64,000 bases of DNA from Paraescarpia echinospica (GCA_020002185.1 JAHLWY010000282.1:62001-126000); one strand, 5' to 3'; counted from the stretch's first letter, positions 44,561-56,820 are shown. Numbers and translations: made by a program. The notes: generated from the letters alone by a model not told the origin.

Positions 44561-44960
44561 CTTCTTGCAGTAGGAGAGGAGGCAGTTCCCTCTGGTGGGA
44601 CAGTTACCTGTAGTGGGACAAGGGACAGGGGACAGTTACTTGTAGTAAGAGACGGGGGAGTTATCTCTGGCGGGAAAGTTACCTGCGGTGAGACACGGGG
44701 CAGTTTCCTGTGGTGGGACTGGAGACAATTACCTGTAGTGGGAGGTGGGACAGTTACAGGGAGAGCTACCCGTGGTGGAACAGGGGACAGTACGTTACCT
44801 AGCTGTAGTGGGACAGTTACCTTTGGTAGGTCAGTTTCCCGTTGGGGTACAGGGGACAGTTACCTGTAATGATATATTTATCTTCGTTGGGACAGTTACC
44901 AGTGGTGGGACATGGGACAATTACCTTTTGTTGGGCAGTTTCGCAAAAATTGTGTTAATG
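44560..44960 (+). repeat. Minisatellite with GGGACAGTTACCTGTAGTG units
   Basis: Paralogue of 13390-13690 but about 100 bp longer, with extra units near 44620-44700. From 44960 to 45500 duplicated non-coding DNA follows. Confidence 0.85.
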
Positions 44961-45501
44961 ACCACATCGTGCAATGTAAGTATGTATACTATAGTTGCCC
45001 AAGTTCGTACATTTGCGAAATTCCGTGGCAATCAGGTTTTGTGTTGGTTTTCTCAAATCTAATCGTTTATAAACACAAATATATAATACCAGCCAGGTTT
45101 ATTGCCTATTGTAGCTGCATGTTCAACATATATGTTCACCGGAGCGAAGATAAAACATGAAGCAATACATAAAATTGTACGAACGTAGGACACGCAACAA
45201 TACTAAACAATGATCAATATAAGACACATATCTGAAATATTTTGTACCGGGATCTCTTAAAAAAAAAAATAAACCACACCTTTTGAAGATCAATATCCTT
45301 TGGGGAATAATGGAATTATATATAGTTTTCTTTCCTAGAATCGGAGAAGCAACAGGGAAAACAACACTAAAACATGTTGCTCACATACAGTTGTTAGAGA
45401 TGCGGAAGGAGATGCTAGGTTAGCCTCGTTTTAGATTAAAATGACGCATGAAAACATTTTGAAAAAGGTCTATTATCAGTACAAACGCAACATATACAGG
45501 A

Positions 45502-46256
45502 CTAGTGCTTAAATATCTTCGTCGCTTTCGCCACTGTCATCGTCTCTCCAGACATCCGAATCTTCACCGTCCATCGCTCCGATGACGTTCTCGGCATCAA
45601 CTGGAGTTGCTGACAAAGATTCCGGCAGTGAACTCCCTTGGAACCACTCCAGCTCCAAACTGCCTGACTTCTCTCTCCATCCACAGTCAGTGGGCCTCGC
45701 CTCGCAAGTCGGGTCAGGCTGGTCGGCCCGCTTCAACATCCGTGCAACAAAGTGTGCTCTCATGATGTGGTTGGTAAGAGTCTTGCAACAAGGGGAGATG
45801 CACAGTTGATTTTTCGGATCTTGGCGAGTGGCTTTTTTTCTCACTCCTACCACTCATTCTCATGAAGGCTCCTTATATCGCTTCGTTGACGTCGGTGCAC
45901 TTAAACCCATACAGGGAGCAAACAAATGACGTGATTGCTGGTAGGTCGACTGCTTCTGAGGTCAGGGACCAGAGTGCCATCACGTGTTATGCACTACATC
46001 CGTTTCCAGTAGTTGGAAGAGTTTCATTTTGCCTTTTCCAAAGAAGCAAGAAGTGAAGTCACTCTGCCAAAGCATGCAGACTCACGAGTGCATCCGTGAA
46101 TCTATGGTTTATCTCGTCATGGATGGCAGCTATATTTGTCACATCAACGTATCTACGGTTATTTCCAGATACACAGTCCAGGATGATATTCATCCTTTCT
46201 GACCTTCCTACATGCCAGACAAGAATGACGAGTACATCTGTGTCAGTTGACCTCAT
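45502..46256 (-). pseudogene. Broken FEN/PIN-like motif gene, copy 2
   Basis: Paralogue of 14123-14987. It has RSTDTDVLVILV and RRYVDVTNIAA (46256-46059), and a C-terminal part (45853-45509) with CCKTLTNHIMRAHFVARMLK, CEARPTDCGWREKSGSLELE and the acidic end DDDSGESDEDI. The GCDFTS block is lost (frame ends at HALAE) and the middle is out of frame. The C-terminal half keeps a longer open frame than copy 1. Confidence 0.72.
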
Positions 46257-46489
46257 CAGAATGTTTCCGGTGGAGACGCTGCTTGCATGAAATGTGTCGG
46301 TCTCCTCGTGCTGACATTGGAGATGATTCAGTTCCTCTGTTTACATTTATCACCATGTGATAGGAACAGGGTCCTCCTCCCTAGGATTGATCCGTAGTGC
46401 CGTAGTGTGGTTTCTTCCATTCCTCCATGAGGAAATTGGCAAACTCTTCTTTGAATGCACCGTTCTTGTTTGCAGTGCACCCCATATCT

Positions 46490-46830
46490 AATCTCCTCCC
46501 TCTGTATGCAGTACACACCAGATCATATTTCCTCCTCCCCCTGTGTACACGTCAGTTCTAACCACCCGCTGCATGCAGTAGACTATCTTTGACCACCCCT
46601 CCCCACCCGCATGCAGTATACATACGTTTTGAACATTCCTCCCACTACATATGCAGTATACATCACATCTAATCCCCTCCCGCTGTATGCAGTTCACACA
46701 ACACACCATATGTGTAACCCCCTCACACATATATGTACAGCAAACATAACCACTTATCCCCTCCTTCATCACCAATACATGTAATTTGTAGGTGACCCCA
46801 TATTGTCTGTCAAACTGTACGTCTGCGTTG
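46490..46830. repeat. 'TATGCAGTACACATCA' tandem repeat
   Basis: Same family as 15000-15240 and 30690-31010. It leads through TAATTTGTAGGTGACCCCATA to the acceptor of the exon-2 remnant. Confidence 0.8.
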
Positions 46831-46836
46831 TTTCAG

Positions 46837-46942
46837 TGTACACCAGAGGTGGTGAAGGCAACACTAACCTGGGCGTTTTTGGCTGGGTACCGACACTTTG
46901 ATGGTGCTATGTATATGTCAATGAGGAGGCACTCGGCACACC
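46837..46942 (+). pseudogene. Aldo-keto reductase exon 2 remnant
   Basis: After GTTTCAG it reads CTPEVVKATLTWAFLAGYRH then FDGAM, matching exon 2 at 31120. At the catalytic Tyr a net one-base loss shifts the frame (GATGGTGCTATGTATATG against GATGGTGCCGCTGCCTAC). After CACTCGGCACACC the exon stops and runs straight into the GCAGTACAC array. It cannot encode an AKR. Confidence 0.9.
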
Positions 46943-47276
46943 ACGCATCAGATCATATCTCCTCCTCCCCCTGTGTATCAGTTCTGAACTTCTGGCCCCT
47001 CGGTGTATGCAGTAAAAAAGCTCTGACCTCACCCCACCCGCATGCAGTATACATATGTTCTCAACATCCCTCCCCCTACATATGCAGTACACATCAAATC
47101 CCCTCCCGCTGTATGCAGTTCACACCACACACCACACACCACACACCACATGCGTAACCCCCTCACACATATATGCACATTAAACATGACCACTTATCCC
47201 CTCCTTCCTCGTCAATGCATGTAATTTGTAGGTGACCCTATATTGTACATCAAAATGTACGTCTGCGTTGTTTCAG
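46942..47276. repeat. Second '…GCAGTACACATCA' array and empty exon site
   Basis: The array repeats and leads to GCGTTGTTTCAGCCTCCAGAAAC, the same exon-less end as at 15347. The exon-2 remnant and this array thus lie side by side as a small tandem duplication. Confidence 0.75.
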
Positions 47277-47794
47277 CCTCCAGAAACAAAATGTAAATTT
47301 ATTCTGCGCACATGTTTCGTCCACCGCGTGTGTCTATAGTCGAGATGTCGACAGTGGTTTGTCGTTAGGATCCGATGCTTGCCTTGATTGGTTGCATTCT
47401 AGATGTGTGGGCATTAGCACAGCTCCCCAAAAAACAACTTGGATTTGCAATGGGTGTCATGCAAGTCTGTGATCATATTTGCTATATCAGCCAGAATTCT
47501 CTCTTCTATCTCCCACTACGTCTATCTTTACCTCCGCAATTATTCTACCAACCTGCATTCACTTGTCTCCTCGTGAAATATCATCTTTTCATTAACTGTT
47601 GTATCTCAAAATCTACTTTTCCTATCTTTACCAAATTTGCAGAGTATTAAATATAGTATAAGTGTTGCGGAATGCTTATTAAAACTTGGTAAACGTATGA
47701 TTTTTAATGTTTGGTTATACCTTTTTAAATGTAAGATAATATTTTAAAATATTTTTATCAAAAGCATTACTTTACTTTCTACTCGTTTTAACAT

Positions 47795-48110
47795 GAAAAT
47801 CTTATTGAGTTTTGTGTACAAATGTTTTATATTAAGTGAGTTCCGCGTACATATCTTTTAGATTTTGTATATTCCGTGTATATATAACATACAGTTAGTG
47901 AATTTTTTGTACAAATATTTTGCATTAATTGAGTTCCGTGTCTACGTATTTTACATTTACTGAGTTTGTTGTACACATTTTTATATGTAGTGATTTCAGT
48001 GGATATACGTTTGACATTTAGTGATTTCCATGGATATTTGTTTGACATTTACAGTTGTGTAAAATGTTTTACATATATAGCTAGTTCCGTGCAATATCTA
48101 CAGTGTAGAG
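47795..48110. repeat. Minisatellite with GAGTTCCGTGTA.ATATGTTTTACATTTA units
   Basis: Paralogue of 22240-22520, here directly joined to the preceding block without the LINE nest. 48110-48480 is duplicated non-coding DNA with an AT run at 48439-48462. Confidence 0.8.
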
Positions 48111-48499
48111 AAGATGTGACATGATATGATAATTTTACGTTAATATGGTGCAATTTGTATTTAGGTAAGTCAGTCATATTAGCATGTTCCATGTACACAT
48201 ATTTTGTATTAGGCAGCCGTTTGTATTAACTATATTTATACGTCAGTAAGCTAAGTAGGCCTATATACTGATATTTCATAATGTATAATTTACAAGTGTT
48301 TATAAGTTAATAAAACTACTCTGATGTTTTACTACAGTACTGCTTTGCGTTTAATCAATTATATTATACCAGTACATAAATTAATTATATATTCATGCAT
48401 ATATACACACTGTACCTCTAGTATGTCAATACCCTTTTATAATATATATATATATATATATTGTCTAAACTGTCAAAAAATGCATGCGCGCAGTGACTG

Positions 48500-49290
48500 C
48501 TGCACGAGTGCTAAAGATACGGTAATATGACTGTCGTACTTTTAGAACCGAGGGCTAAGATTCAGCTTACGTTTCATCTACATCAATGCACGCGCGGAGA
48601 AACTCCCGTACTTTTATAACCGAGTACTAAAGATACGGCAATATGAATGCTGTACTATTAGAACCGAGGACTAAAGATACGGCAATGTGACTGCCGTACT
48701 TTTAGAACCGAGTGCTGGAGATACGGCAATATGACAGCCATACTTTTTGAGCCGAGGGCTAAGATACAGCTTTCGTTTCCTCTACATCAAAATGCACGCG
48801 CTGAAAAAAACCCGTACTTCTAGAACCAAGTGTTAAAGTGACGGCAATGTGACTGCCGTACTTTTAGAACCGAGGGCTAAAGATACGGCAATATGACTGC
48901 CGTACTTTTAGAACCGCGAGCTAAAGATATGGCAATATAACTAGCGTAATTTTAGAACCGAGGGCTATGATACAGCTTACGTTTCCTGTACATGAAAATG
49001 CACGCGCGGAAAAACTCCCGTACTTTTAGAACCGACTGCTAAAGATGCGGCAATATGACTGCCGTACTTTTAGAACCGAGGGCTAAGACAGCTTACGCCT
49101 ACACAGGCCATACATCAACATGTACGCGCGGAAAAACTCCCGTACTTTTAGAACCGAATGCTAAAGATACGACAGTATAGCTGCCGCACGTTTAAAACGA
49201 GGGCTAGGATACATCTGACGCCTATTACATCATCATGCACGCACGGAAAAACTCCCGTACTGTTAGAACCGAGTGCTAAAAATACGGCAA
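48500..49290. repeat. Expanded hairpin array 'GAACCGAG.GCTAAAGATACGGCAATATGACTGCCGTA'
   Basis: About a dozen units contain the TACGGCA...TGCCGTA inverted repeat, alternating with longer units that include CAGCTTACG and GCACGCGCGGAAAAACTCCCGTAC. It is larger than the array at 22890 and stops abruptly inside a unit at ACGGCAATAT. Confidence 0.9.
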
Positions 49291-50233
<943 letters not shown>

Positions 50234-50269
50234 AATATATGTTATATAATCACATATTATATATATAAT

Positions 50270-50540
50270 CGCCGGAACCGAGGGATTTTGTCCCTAATAT
50301 CTAGGAAGGAGTATGTATTTTTGTTGCAATTTGGAGGTTTTCGAAGGGCTTCTCAGATAGGTTTTAGTGAGCCTCGGGGGGGATGCAAAACGAGGTTTTT
50401 GGAGAGTCCTCAAAGTGGGGTTATTGTGCAGTTGGATATTGTTGGTCAGTCTCTAGAGGGGGTGCAGTTAAAGTTTTTGGTGTTCTTCAAATTATTTAAC
50501 AGCACCCAGCTCACCCAATATTATATTTTTTTATTATATA
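50270..50540. repeat. Dispersed repeat 'GCCGGAACCG...GGGTGCAGTTAAAGTTTTTGG', copy 1
   Basis: It shares with 52500-52740 the phrases CGCCGGAACCG, ATATCTAAGAAGGAG, CAATTGGAGGTTTT, AGTGGGGTTATTGTGCAGTTGG and TCTAGAGGGGGTGCAGTTAA. A related copy is at 55405-55620, and an inverted part lies at about 52330-52470. Non-coding; the apparent frame through it is joined to the GT run. Confidence 0.8.
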
Positions 50541-50599
50541 TATATATACATAATATATATACATATATATTATGTATATATATATATATACATAATATA

Positions 50600-51760
50600 T
50601 ATACAGTACTGGAAAAATATAAGTGGGACAGTGATTATGTTAGGCAATATTCACAACTTTGCAGTAAATAGACATCGTTTTTCAGTTAATAAGCAATATA
50701 ATCTGTTTTATTTTAGCCTTATCAGTGAGACAAAGTTAAGGATTTAAGAAATTGTCATTCTAATGTTTTTTCCATTCTGTATTTGTAGCATATATCAATA
50801 TCGAGTAGCACCTCCTCTGGCTGAAATCACAGGCTTGACACGCTTAGGCCTTGAATGGATTAGTTTTAGGAGTTCGGCGTGTGTTATACTCTGCTAGGCA
50901 GTATCTAGCTTCTCCCAAAGGTCATCCAGGGAACTTGGCTTGCAGCTGTGAACCTGCACTTTCAGGTTCTGCCACAGATTCTCGATGGGGTTTAGGTCTG
51001 GAGATTGGTCAGGCCAGTCCATTATTGTGATGTCTTTCTCTTCAAAAAGTCCATGACTTTCTATGCTTTGTGGCATGGCGCATTGTCTTGTTGAAAGATG
51101 TAATTTCTGCCACCGTGCAGCTTATCTGCATATGTTAACATGCTCTTTTTAAGGAGTTTGATGTACTGTGCTTGGCCCAACGTGTCGACCCTGTGGAGGA
51201 AACCAACACCTTGGCCGCTAAAGCAACCCCATATCATTGGTTTGCCACCACCAAACTTCACAGTTGGACGATGCATTGTTCACTATATCTTTCTCCCTGT
51301 CTCCTCCTCACAAAAACTCTCTTTGAAGAGTTGAAAAGCTCAATGCTGCTTTCATCTGACCACAAAACACGTTGCCAGTCATCATCAGACGAATGTCTGT
51401 GCCTCCTTCCCCATTGCAACCGTGCCTTTCGGTTCTTGGCAGAGAGCAGGGGCATCTTAACTGCAACACACCTCCTTAATCCTGCCACTTTTAATCTGTC
51501 CCCAACTGTTCGACTAGAAACGTTAACTCCACATTCATCTTGTCAACGTTTCTTTAAGTCACTGGAGGTTTGTAGTTGATTTCTTTCGGCCTCTCCCCGG
51601 AAAATCTTTCACGGAGCCTGTATTCCGGTGCACAATGCTAGCAACTGCATTCTTGGAAGTTCAAAATTTCCTTGCAATTTCCCTCATGCCTGGCTCCATT
51701 TCTGTTTAGTACCACAACCTCAAAGCGTCGCTCATCAGTCATTCGATGGTTTCCGCTCAT
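50600..51760 (-). mobile_element. Tc1-type DNA transposon, transposase broken
   Basis: The left terminus is near TACAGTACTGGAAAAATATAAG. The transposase reads leftward from MSGNHRMTDERRFEV near 51758. Catalytic motifs: WSDESSIELF (first Asp, 51488-51258), IFQQDNAPCHK (second Asp) and DWPDQSPDLNPIENLW (Glu, 51076-50894), with about 34 residues between the second Asp and the Glu, the Tc1 DD34E pattern. An early stop after ECSC and frame changes near 51550, 51270 and 51065 inactivate it. I could not find the matching right inverted repeat. Confidence 0.9.
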
Positions 51761-52499
51761 CTTTTCTATTCACGAAACAAAAACATCTTATGTTATTTGA
51801 CAAATCTTTGTTCTATATTTATTTTCTCCACGAAATTTAAATAAATAAATTTAATTTAATTTTTTTAATCACATAATCATTAGGTATGGCATATAACCTC
51901 TGAAAACAAGGGTGATAGCAGTTGAACTCATGAATCAGCATAGCAAGATCACATTATTATCACCCACGTATACACAATGTTCACATAAACTGCACTATCT
52001 TAAGTACACTCAAAGCATATCTTACCTAGACAGACTCTAGAGTACTCTCTAAATCTACCACAAGTGCAAGATTATGTCAATAAACACGTCAAATATCGAT
52101 ATTTTACTTGAAAAACTGTCCTAGACTACCGAAGATGTGTTGTAAATAACATACCGCTACAATGATGCTAAATTATTTGGTGCCGCTATCTGCTGGAAAA
52201 TATTAAACTTAATCGAAGTAAGAAAATCAAGCAATTTCCAAGTGTACCAGTTAATTATTTGCAGTACTATATATTATTTATATATATATCATATAGCGAT
52301 CAGCCAGGGGGTACTGCTGGCTGGCACTGACTTAATCAGCAGCAGCGATCCCTGGCGCGCGAGGATGGCCAGAACAAAATTAATTTTGGGTGAGCTGGGT
52401 GCTGTTAAATATTTTTAAGCACACAAAAAGCTTTAACTGCATCCACCAACTGCACCCCCCAACTGCATATTATATATTTATAATAAAATATATATTTCG

Positions 52500-52740
52500 C
52501 CGGAACCGGGGGGTCGGGGGCCAGCCCCCGCATATATTTAGTGGGGGTTGGAGATAGTATTAGCCTCCCAAATATCTAAGAAGGAGGGGGTATTTTGTGT
52601 GCAATTGGAGGTTTTTGGAGAGGCCTCAAAGTGGGGTTATTATGCAGTTGGAGATTGTTGGTCAGTCTCTAGAGGGGGTGCAGTTAAAGTTTTTGGCGTG
52701 CTTCAAAAATATTTAATAGCACCCAGCTAATATAAATTTT
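52500..52740. repeat. Dispersed repeat 'GGGTGCAGTTAAAGTTTTTGG', copy 2
   Basis: It is the partner of 50270-50540. An inverted segment (52330-52470, GGGTGAGCTGGGTGCTGTTAAATA ... CTGCACCCCCC) lies just before it, so the two could pair. AT runs at 52748-52788 and 52813-52862 follow. From 51850 to 52320 nothing is recognised. Confidence 0.75.
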
Positions 52741-52789
52741 GTTCCTGCGTCAATAATATATATATATATATATATAATATATATATACA

Positions 52790-52822
52790 GAAGTCACGCT
52801 GGAATGGCTTATATATATATAT

Positions 52823-52865
<43 letters not shown>

Positions 52866-52885
52866 ATACATTCCAGCGTGACTTC
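52790..52885. repeat. Inverted repeat around an AT run
   Basis: GAAGTCACGCTGGAATG (52790-52806) is the exact reverse complement of 52869-52885. The loop is AT repeats. Confidence 0.9.
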
Positions 52886-53760
52886 CGTGTTAAAAGCTAT
52901 TCAAATTGTAGTGATATTGCAGTTATTTCAAACACCATAAACATCTCTTTAATTTAGAGAAACAATGTTTCAATTCTGTCAAAAATGTAATGGGAAAAAT
53001 TAGAAGGTGAAAAACGTGACTTCCGTGACAGCTACTATTCCAAATGTATAGACCGAGTACATGTTTCATCCAATGCGTAGCCTTCTAGGAGAGATACACC
53101 ATTCTGTCTCACACAATTGGCTACATGGAGGTTTGAAGATTCCTAAATGAGGCAAGCTATCATTAATCAGTCATTTTCTGTTTTTACAGAGTGTTGTATG
53201 TGCGTGACTTCCTTGACAGAAAAAATGTGACTTCTGTGACGAGTACCACCACTATAAAACAATATGCAAAAGTTGTTAAATTCTTATTATTTATTTTAAT
53301 AAAATCCCCAAACGTAAAGCACAATAAACACATCAAGTCAAAAGTATACTTTGATGATAAATATTTCTCAAAATATTCTTATTTCCAAATCATGTGTATA
53401 TATGAATTAAATGAACGATAACATGTTGTATGAATTACAGTTTAAAGTGTGGTGTAGGCTCATTTATTCTTGCGACTACTTTAAATAAACAGTTTTGATC
53501 TCTGGTAAGCTCAAAGTTAGTTTTTCTCCTGGCTTCCTACTGTGCAGAGCAGAAAAGGTTTACCCTTATTATTATTAAATATAATGTATTAACTATATCC
53601 GGGGTTGGTATTACACATATATGATATCCTTGATGGGATGCCAGTTGTAGAGATTACCACTTCGGAAATTCAGACAAACATCATTGTCATTTAGCTGCGG
53701 CACCTAGAAGGAAAATTAATTTAATATAAGAACTGCACATTAACTAAATCTTTAATGGTA

Positions 53761-54217
53761 CAGGGGTAAGACCACATTAAGGATTCGTACGTCATTACCG
53801 AAAGAGTGCCCTTGAAAATACCGTTTTGGTGTGATGTGTGAACTTTTTTTGAGCAATTTGACGTGGCACATGTTAGTCCACTGAATACTGAATGTACTAC
53901 TGAATTAGATCTTTCACGTGGTGGCAATAAATATACACTAGTCGCTCGCGTATTCGCACAGAGCCTATTTTGTAGAACGCACCAATATTTCAAAATCCGT
54001 CACCAGATTGGGTCGAAATTGAGGGGTGTCAGGTTTGGGTGGATTTTTTTGAAAAATGAGGTACGAGAATTTCACGAGTTTTCCACAGCACTTGTGTCAA
54101 TGGAGGCTAAATATGCTGTGAAATGTTCAAGAAAATCGTAAAACAAATTTTGCAGGAAATGAAGTTAACGTTATAATGGCCGCCTATGTAAAATCTAAAT
54201 GTGGTCTTACCCCTACA
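53761..54217. mobile_element. MITE of about 455 bp with AGGGGTAAGACCACATT ends
   Basis: AGGGGTAAGACCACATT at the left is matched inverted by AATGTGGTCTTACCCCT at the right. The inside holds overlapping open frames on both strands with no known motif, so I treat it as non-coding. Target duplication is unclear. Confidence 0.75.
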
Positions 54218-54219
54218 TG

Positions 54220-55337
54220 TTAATAACACGTACAATGTAGTGACAGTTATGATAGTAAATATTTAGTGAATAACGAATATTGTAAAATTATCTAGTATTA
54301 CATAATTTAAGGTTAGAGGCGTTTTCTGTTCCTACATTTTCACTGTTTAATTGATCTGCCTCCTTCTTCTACACAAACTTCTGGCTATTCTTCTTTTATT
54401 CACTTAAAACATTCCCATATTTGCTTTTCTTTAATTATTTTGTCCATCTCCTGCTGCTAACTTTGTAGTCGGGAGATACCCCACTTGATTGTATTTTCTC
54501 CTCTCTGAGTGAGTGGCATCCTGGCTCATGAGTATTAACTTAAGGAACATAATATAACTGTAATAACATAACATTATGTTGTTTTAAAAGCAGAAAGTCC
54601 ATCATTTGTATGATCATACATGCTTAACAAGTTTATGTGTTACTTGTATAGTGGCACTTCCATGGCAAATCAGCATGACAGCATATTCACTACAATAATT
54701 CACTTAATTATACATTAGGCATGCCTCAGTTACTTTAATTGTAGGAGATTCATAAACATATTAAACATTTCTACATTATGTATTTCCTAAGAAATAAAAA
54801 CAAAACACTTGTGTGGCGTGACTTCAAATTATTGTGACTTCCGTGACAAATCTTGAGGTAGATTTCCTAAAGTTCTACATTAAAGCACTTACATTATACA
54901 TTAGGCTTGTTACTTTAGTACCAGGAGATTTACAAATATGAAGGATTTTTTTCTCTAAATTATATATATCCCTGAAAATCAGTGACATCAAAGTAAGGTA
55001 GATTACATATTCTCAGCTCCAGAAACTGTGAGCAACTGTCAAACCAAATGCACTTTGCTGTAGTAGTGCTGTCAGTTGGTTAGTCTTAGCTGCCAATTTC
55101 AGCCTGGCCAGATGAAGCTTTCCATGGAAAATTCACTAACCAAAAAACTGTGTGCATTTGCTATATTTTAGGGCATTCGGAGGGGTGTGTCGTTGTTGAT
55201 AGGAAGGAAGATACTTATCCATAGGATATTTTGTATTTATTACCCCCAAATATACATCTTTGTAAAATGTTCCAGTTTTCAACTACTGGTGACATTTGAA
55301 AAAATCAGTATGATGTATACGTTAGCTTGGAAAGATT

Positions 55338-55388
<51 letters not shown>

Positions 55389-55400
55389 TTATATAAAATA
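54220..55400. other. No gene seen; AT-rich DNA
   Basis: It contains two copies of the GTGACTTC motif near 54819-54850 and an AT run at 55337-55397. No coding region is recognised. Confidence 0.5.
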
Positions 55401-55404
55401 TAAT

Positions 55405-55620
55405 GTAACTGGCGGATCCAGTGACATTATATTTAATAATAATAGGGGTAAACCTTTTCTGCTCTGCACTTCAAAGGTGGTGCAGCTGAAGGTCTCGGGG
55501 GAGGGGTGCAGTTATAGGTTTTTGGTGAGTGTTAAGCAGGGTGCAGTTAGAGGATTTACTAACTGGGGGTGCAGTTGGAGGTTTATGAAGAGCATGCAAT
55601 CGGAGATCTAAAAACGCACC
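55405..55620. repeat. Dispersed repeat copy 3, starting GGCGGATCCAGTGACATT
   Basis: It includes GGGGTAAACCTTTTCTGCTCTGCAC, the inverted partner of 53542-53587 (one mismatch in 46), then several GTGCAGTT.GAGGTTT units as in copies 1 and 2. Confidence 0.7.
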
Positions 55621-55649
55621 CCTTAACAAAGTAAGCACGCTACGGGAAT

Positions 55650-55866
55650 GACCACGTATAGCAAAGATCCGAATAATGCGTCAATTCTGGAAAGTGCCCA
55701 CCAAGTGGAAATCCACACCAAAACGTTTGGTAAAAGGTCTGCTCTGGCTTACGTCCATTGCTGCGACAGTCTGCTGGTCTACACACGCAACAAGGGTCTT
55801 TTTAATTCGTACTACATGTCTACATTACCAGGATACAAGGCCACCGAAATTCACAAAGTGGAATAA
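55650..55866 (+). CDS. Unrecognised short open frame
   Basis: A 72-codon frame starts MTTYSKDPNNASILESAHQV and ends YKATEIHKVE. GC content is higher than the surroundings and an alternative frame (55676-55897) is also open. I do not recognise the family; it may be a stray exon or TE fragment. Low confidence that it is a gene. Confidence 0.2.
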
Positions 55867-56229
55867 ATTATTCCCATTTTTGAAGGAAATGATTTAAGTA
55901 TACAAAGGTCACTGCGGGTCATTTCTAGGGGACGCTTTATCTAGTCTGTATAGTTGCTGTTTTTACAAAAAATTAAAATTATGTATTTGTTGTTGTGTTC
56001 AGTTATGCATAACATTTTGTGATTTTACAATGATTGTGAATGGCCGGACGTCGCTATGGTTTAGTTCTCATTATAATTATTGAAATGTATGTGACTCGCT
56101 TAATTTTGGTGGTGTGTCTTATTTTTGTTCATTCCGTGCACCTGTTGGCTATGACGGGCAATGTAGATAATTGATCTATTTAGTGATCCTTAAAATATAA
56201 CCGAAATGTACAGTATACTCACAATCATC

Positions 56230-56574
56230 CAGGGGCGGATCCAGTGACGATACTCTGAGCTGGGGCACAAAAACCTCCACTGGCGACCGAACCAAATGGT
56301 GTTGAACATTTATCACCGCCGCGCCGCCGGATTTGTTCAGCTGTTCAGCGTCTCCTCTGGCTCGGCTGGCTCGACTGTGACATCGGAACAACGGACGGGG
56401 GGATGCTGTTGAAAAAAGGCGTAACTTCAGATTATTGTAACCTGGATGGACGCACATATTTCCAAGGATCTAGGGGGGCACGGTCACGTAGGCCCATTAA
56501 GAAAGGTCTACGGGCACGCCAAATTCCAAAGATCTAGGGGGCGCATAGCTTCAGGTCCCCTGGATCCGCCTATG
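56230..56574. mobile_element. hAT-like MITE with CAGGGGCGGATCCAG end
   Basis: The left end CAGGGGCGGATCCAG is matched inverted by CTGGATCCGCCTATG. ATCATC flanks both sides (56224-56229 and 56575-56580), a possible part of an 8-bp target duplication. The CAGGGGCGG end is typical of hAT-type elements in my knowledge. The interior has an AGATCTAGGGGGC repeat pair and no coding function. Confidence 0.7.
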
Positions 56575-56658
56575 ATCATCTGTTAAACATATTTGCAAAT
56601 AATTGCTATCGACCGGTACGGACACACATGGAATGTATTTGTCAATCTAAAACTAACT

Positions 56659-56716
56659 GGAAGGTTGATGCGGGTTACCTATATCAATGTGAAAAGGTAA
56701 CCCGCATCAACCTTCC
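56659..56716. repeat. Perfect 21-bp inverted repeat
   Basis: 56659-56679 is the exact reverse complement of 56696-56716 (GGAAGGTTGATGCGGGTTACC), with a 16-base loop, directly followed by an AT run (56719-56820). Confidence 0.95.
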
Positions 56717-56718
56717 AT

Positions 56719-56751
56719 ATATATATATATACATATATATATATATGTATG

Positions 56752-56819
<68 letters not shown>

Positions 56820-56820
56820 C
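56719..56820. repeat. (AT)n microsatellite
   Basis: About 100 bases of AT/GT-AT repeats. The open frames on both strands here are artefacts. Confidence 0.95.

Larger units (their letters stand above)
42448..47795 (+). repeat. Segmental duplication block, copy 2 (pairs with 10955-15835)
   Basis: It resumes with ATGATACACATTAAAGAACTG directly after the TIR element and follows copy 1 through the AKR terminal exons, arrays, FEN-like fragment and the CTCGTTTTAACATGAAAA tract. It has one extra piece, an exon-2 remnant with its flanks (46490-46942). Confidence 0.92.

Noticed and set aside
51780..52320. Right inverted repeat of the Tc1 element
   Set aside because: I searched for the reverse complement of TACAGTACTGGAAAAATATAAG and found no convincing match.
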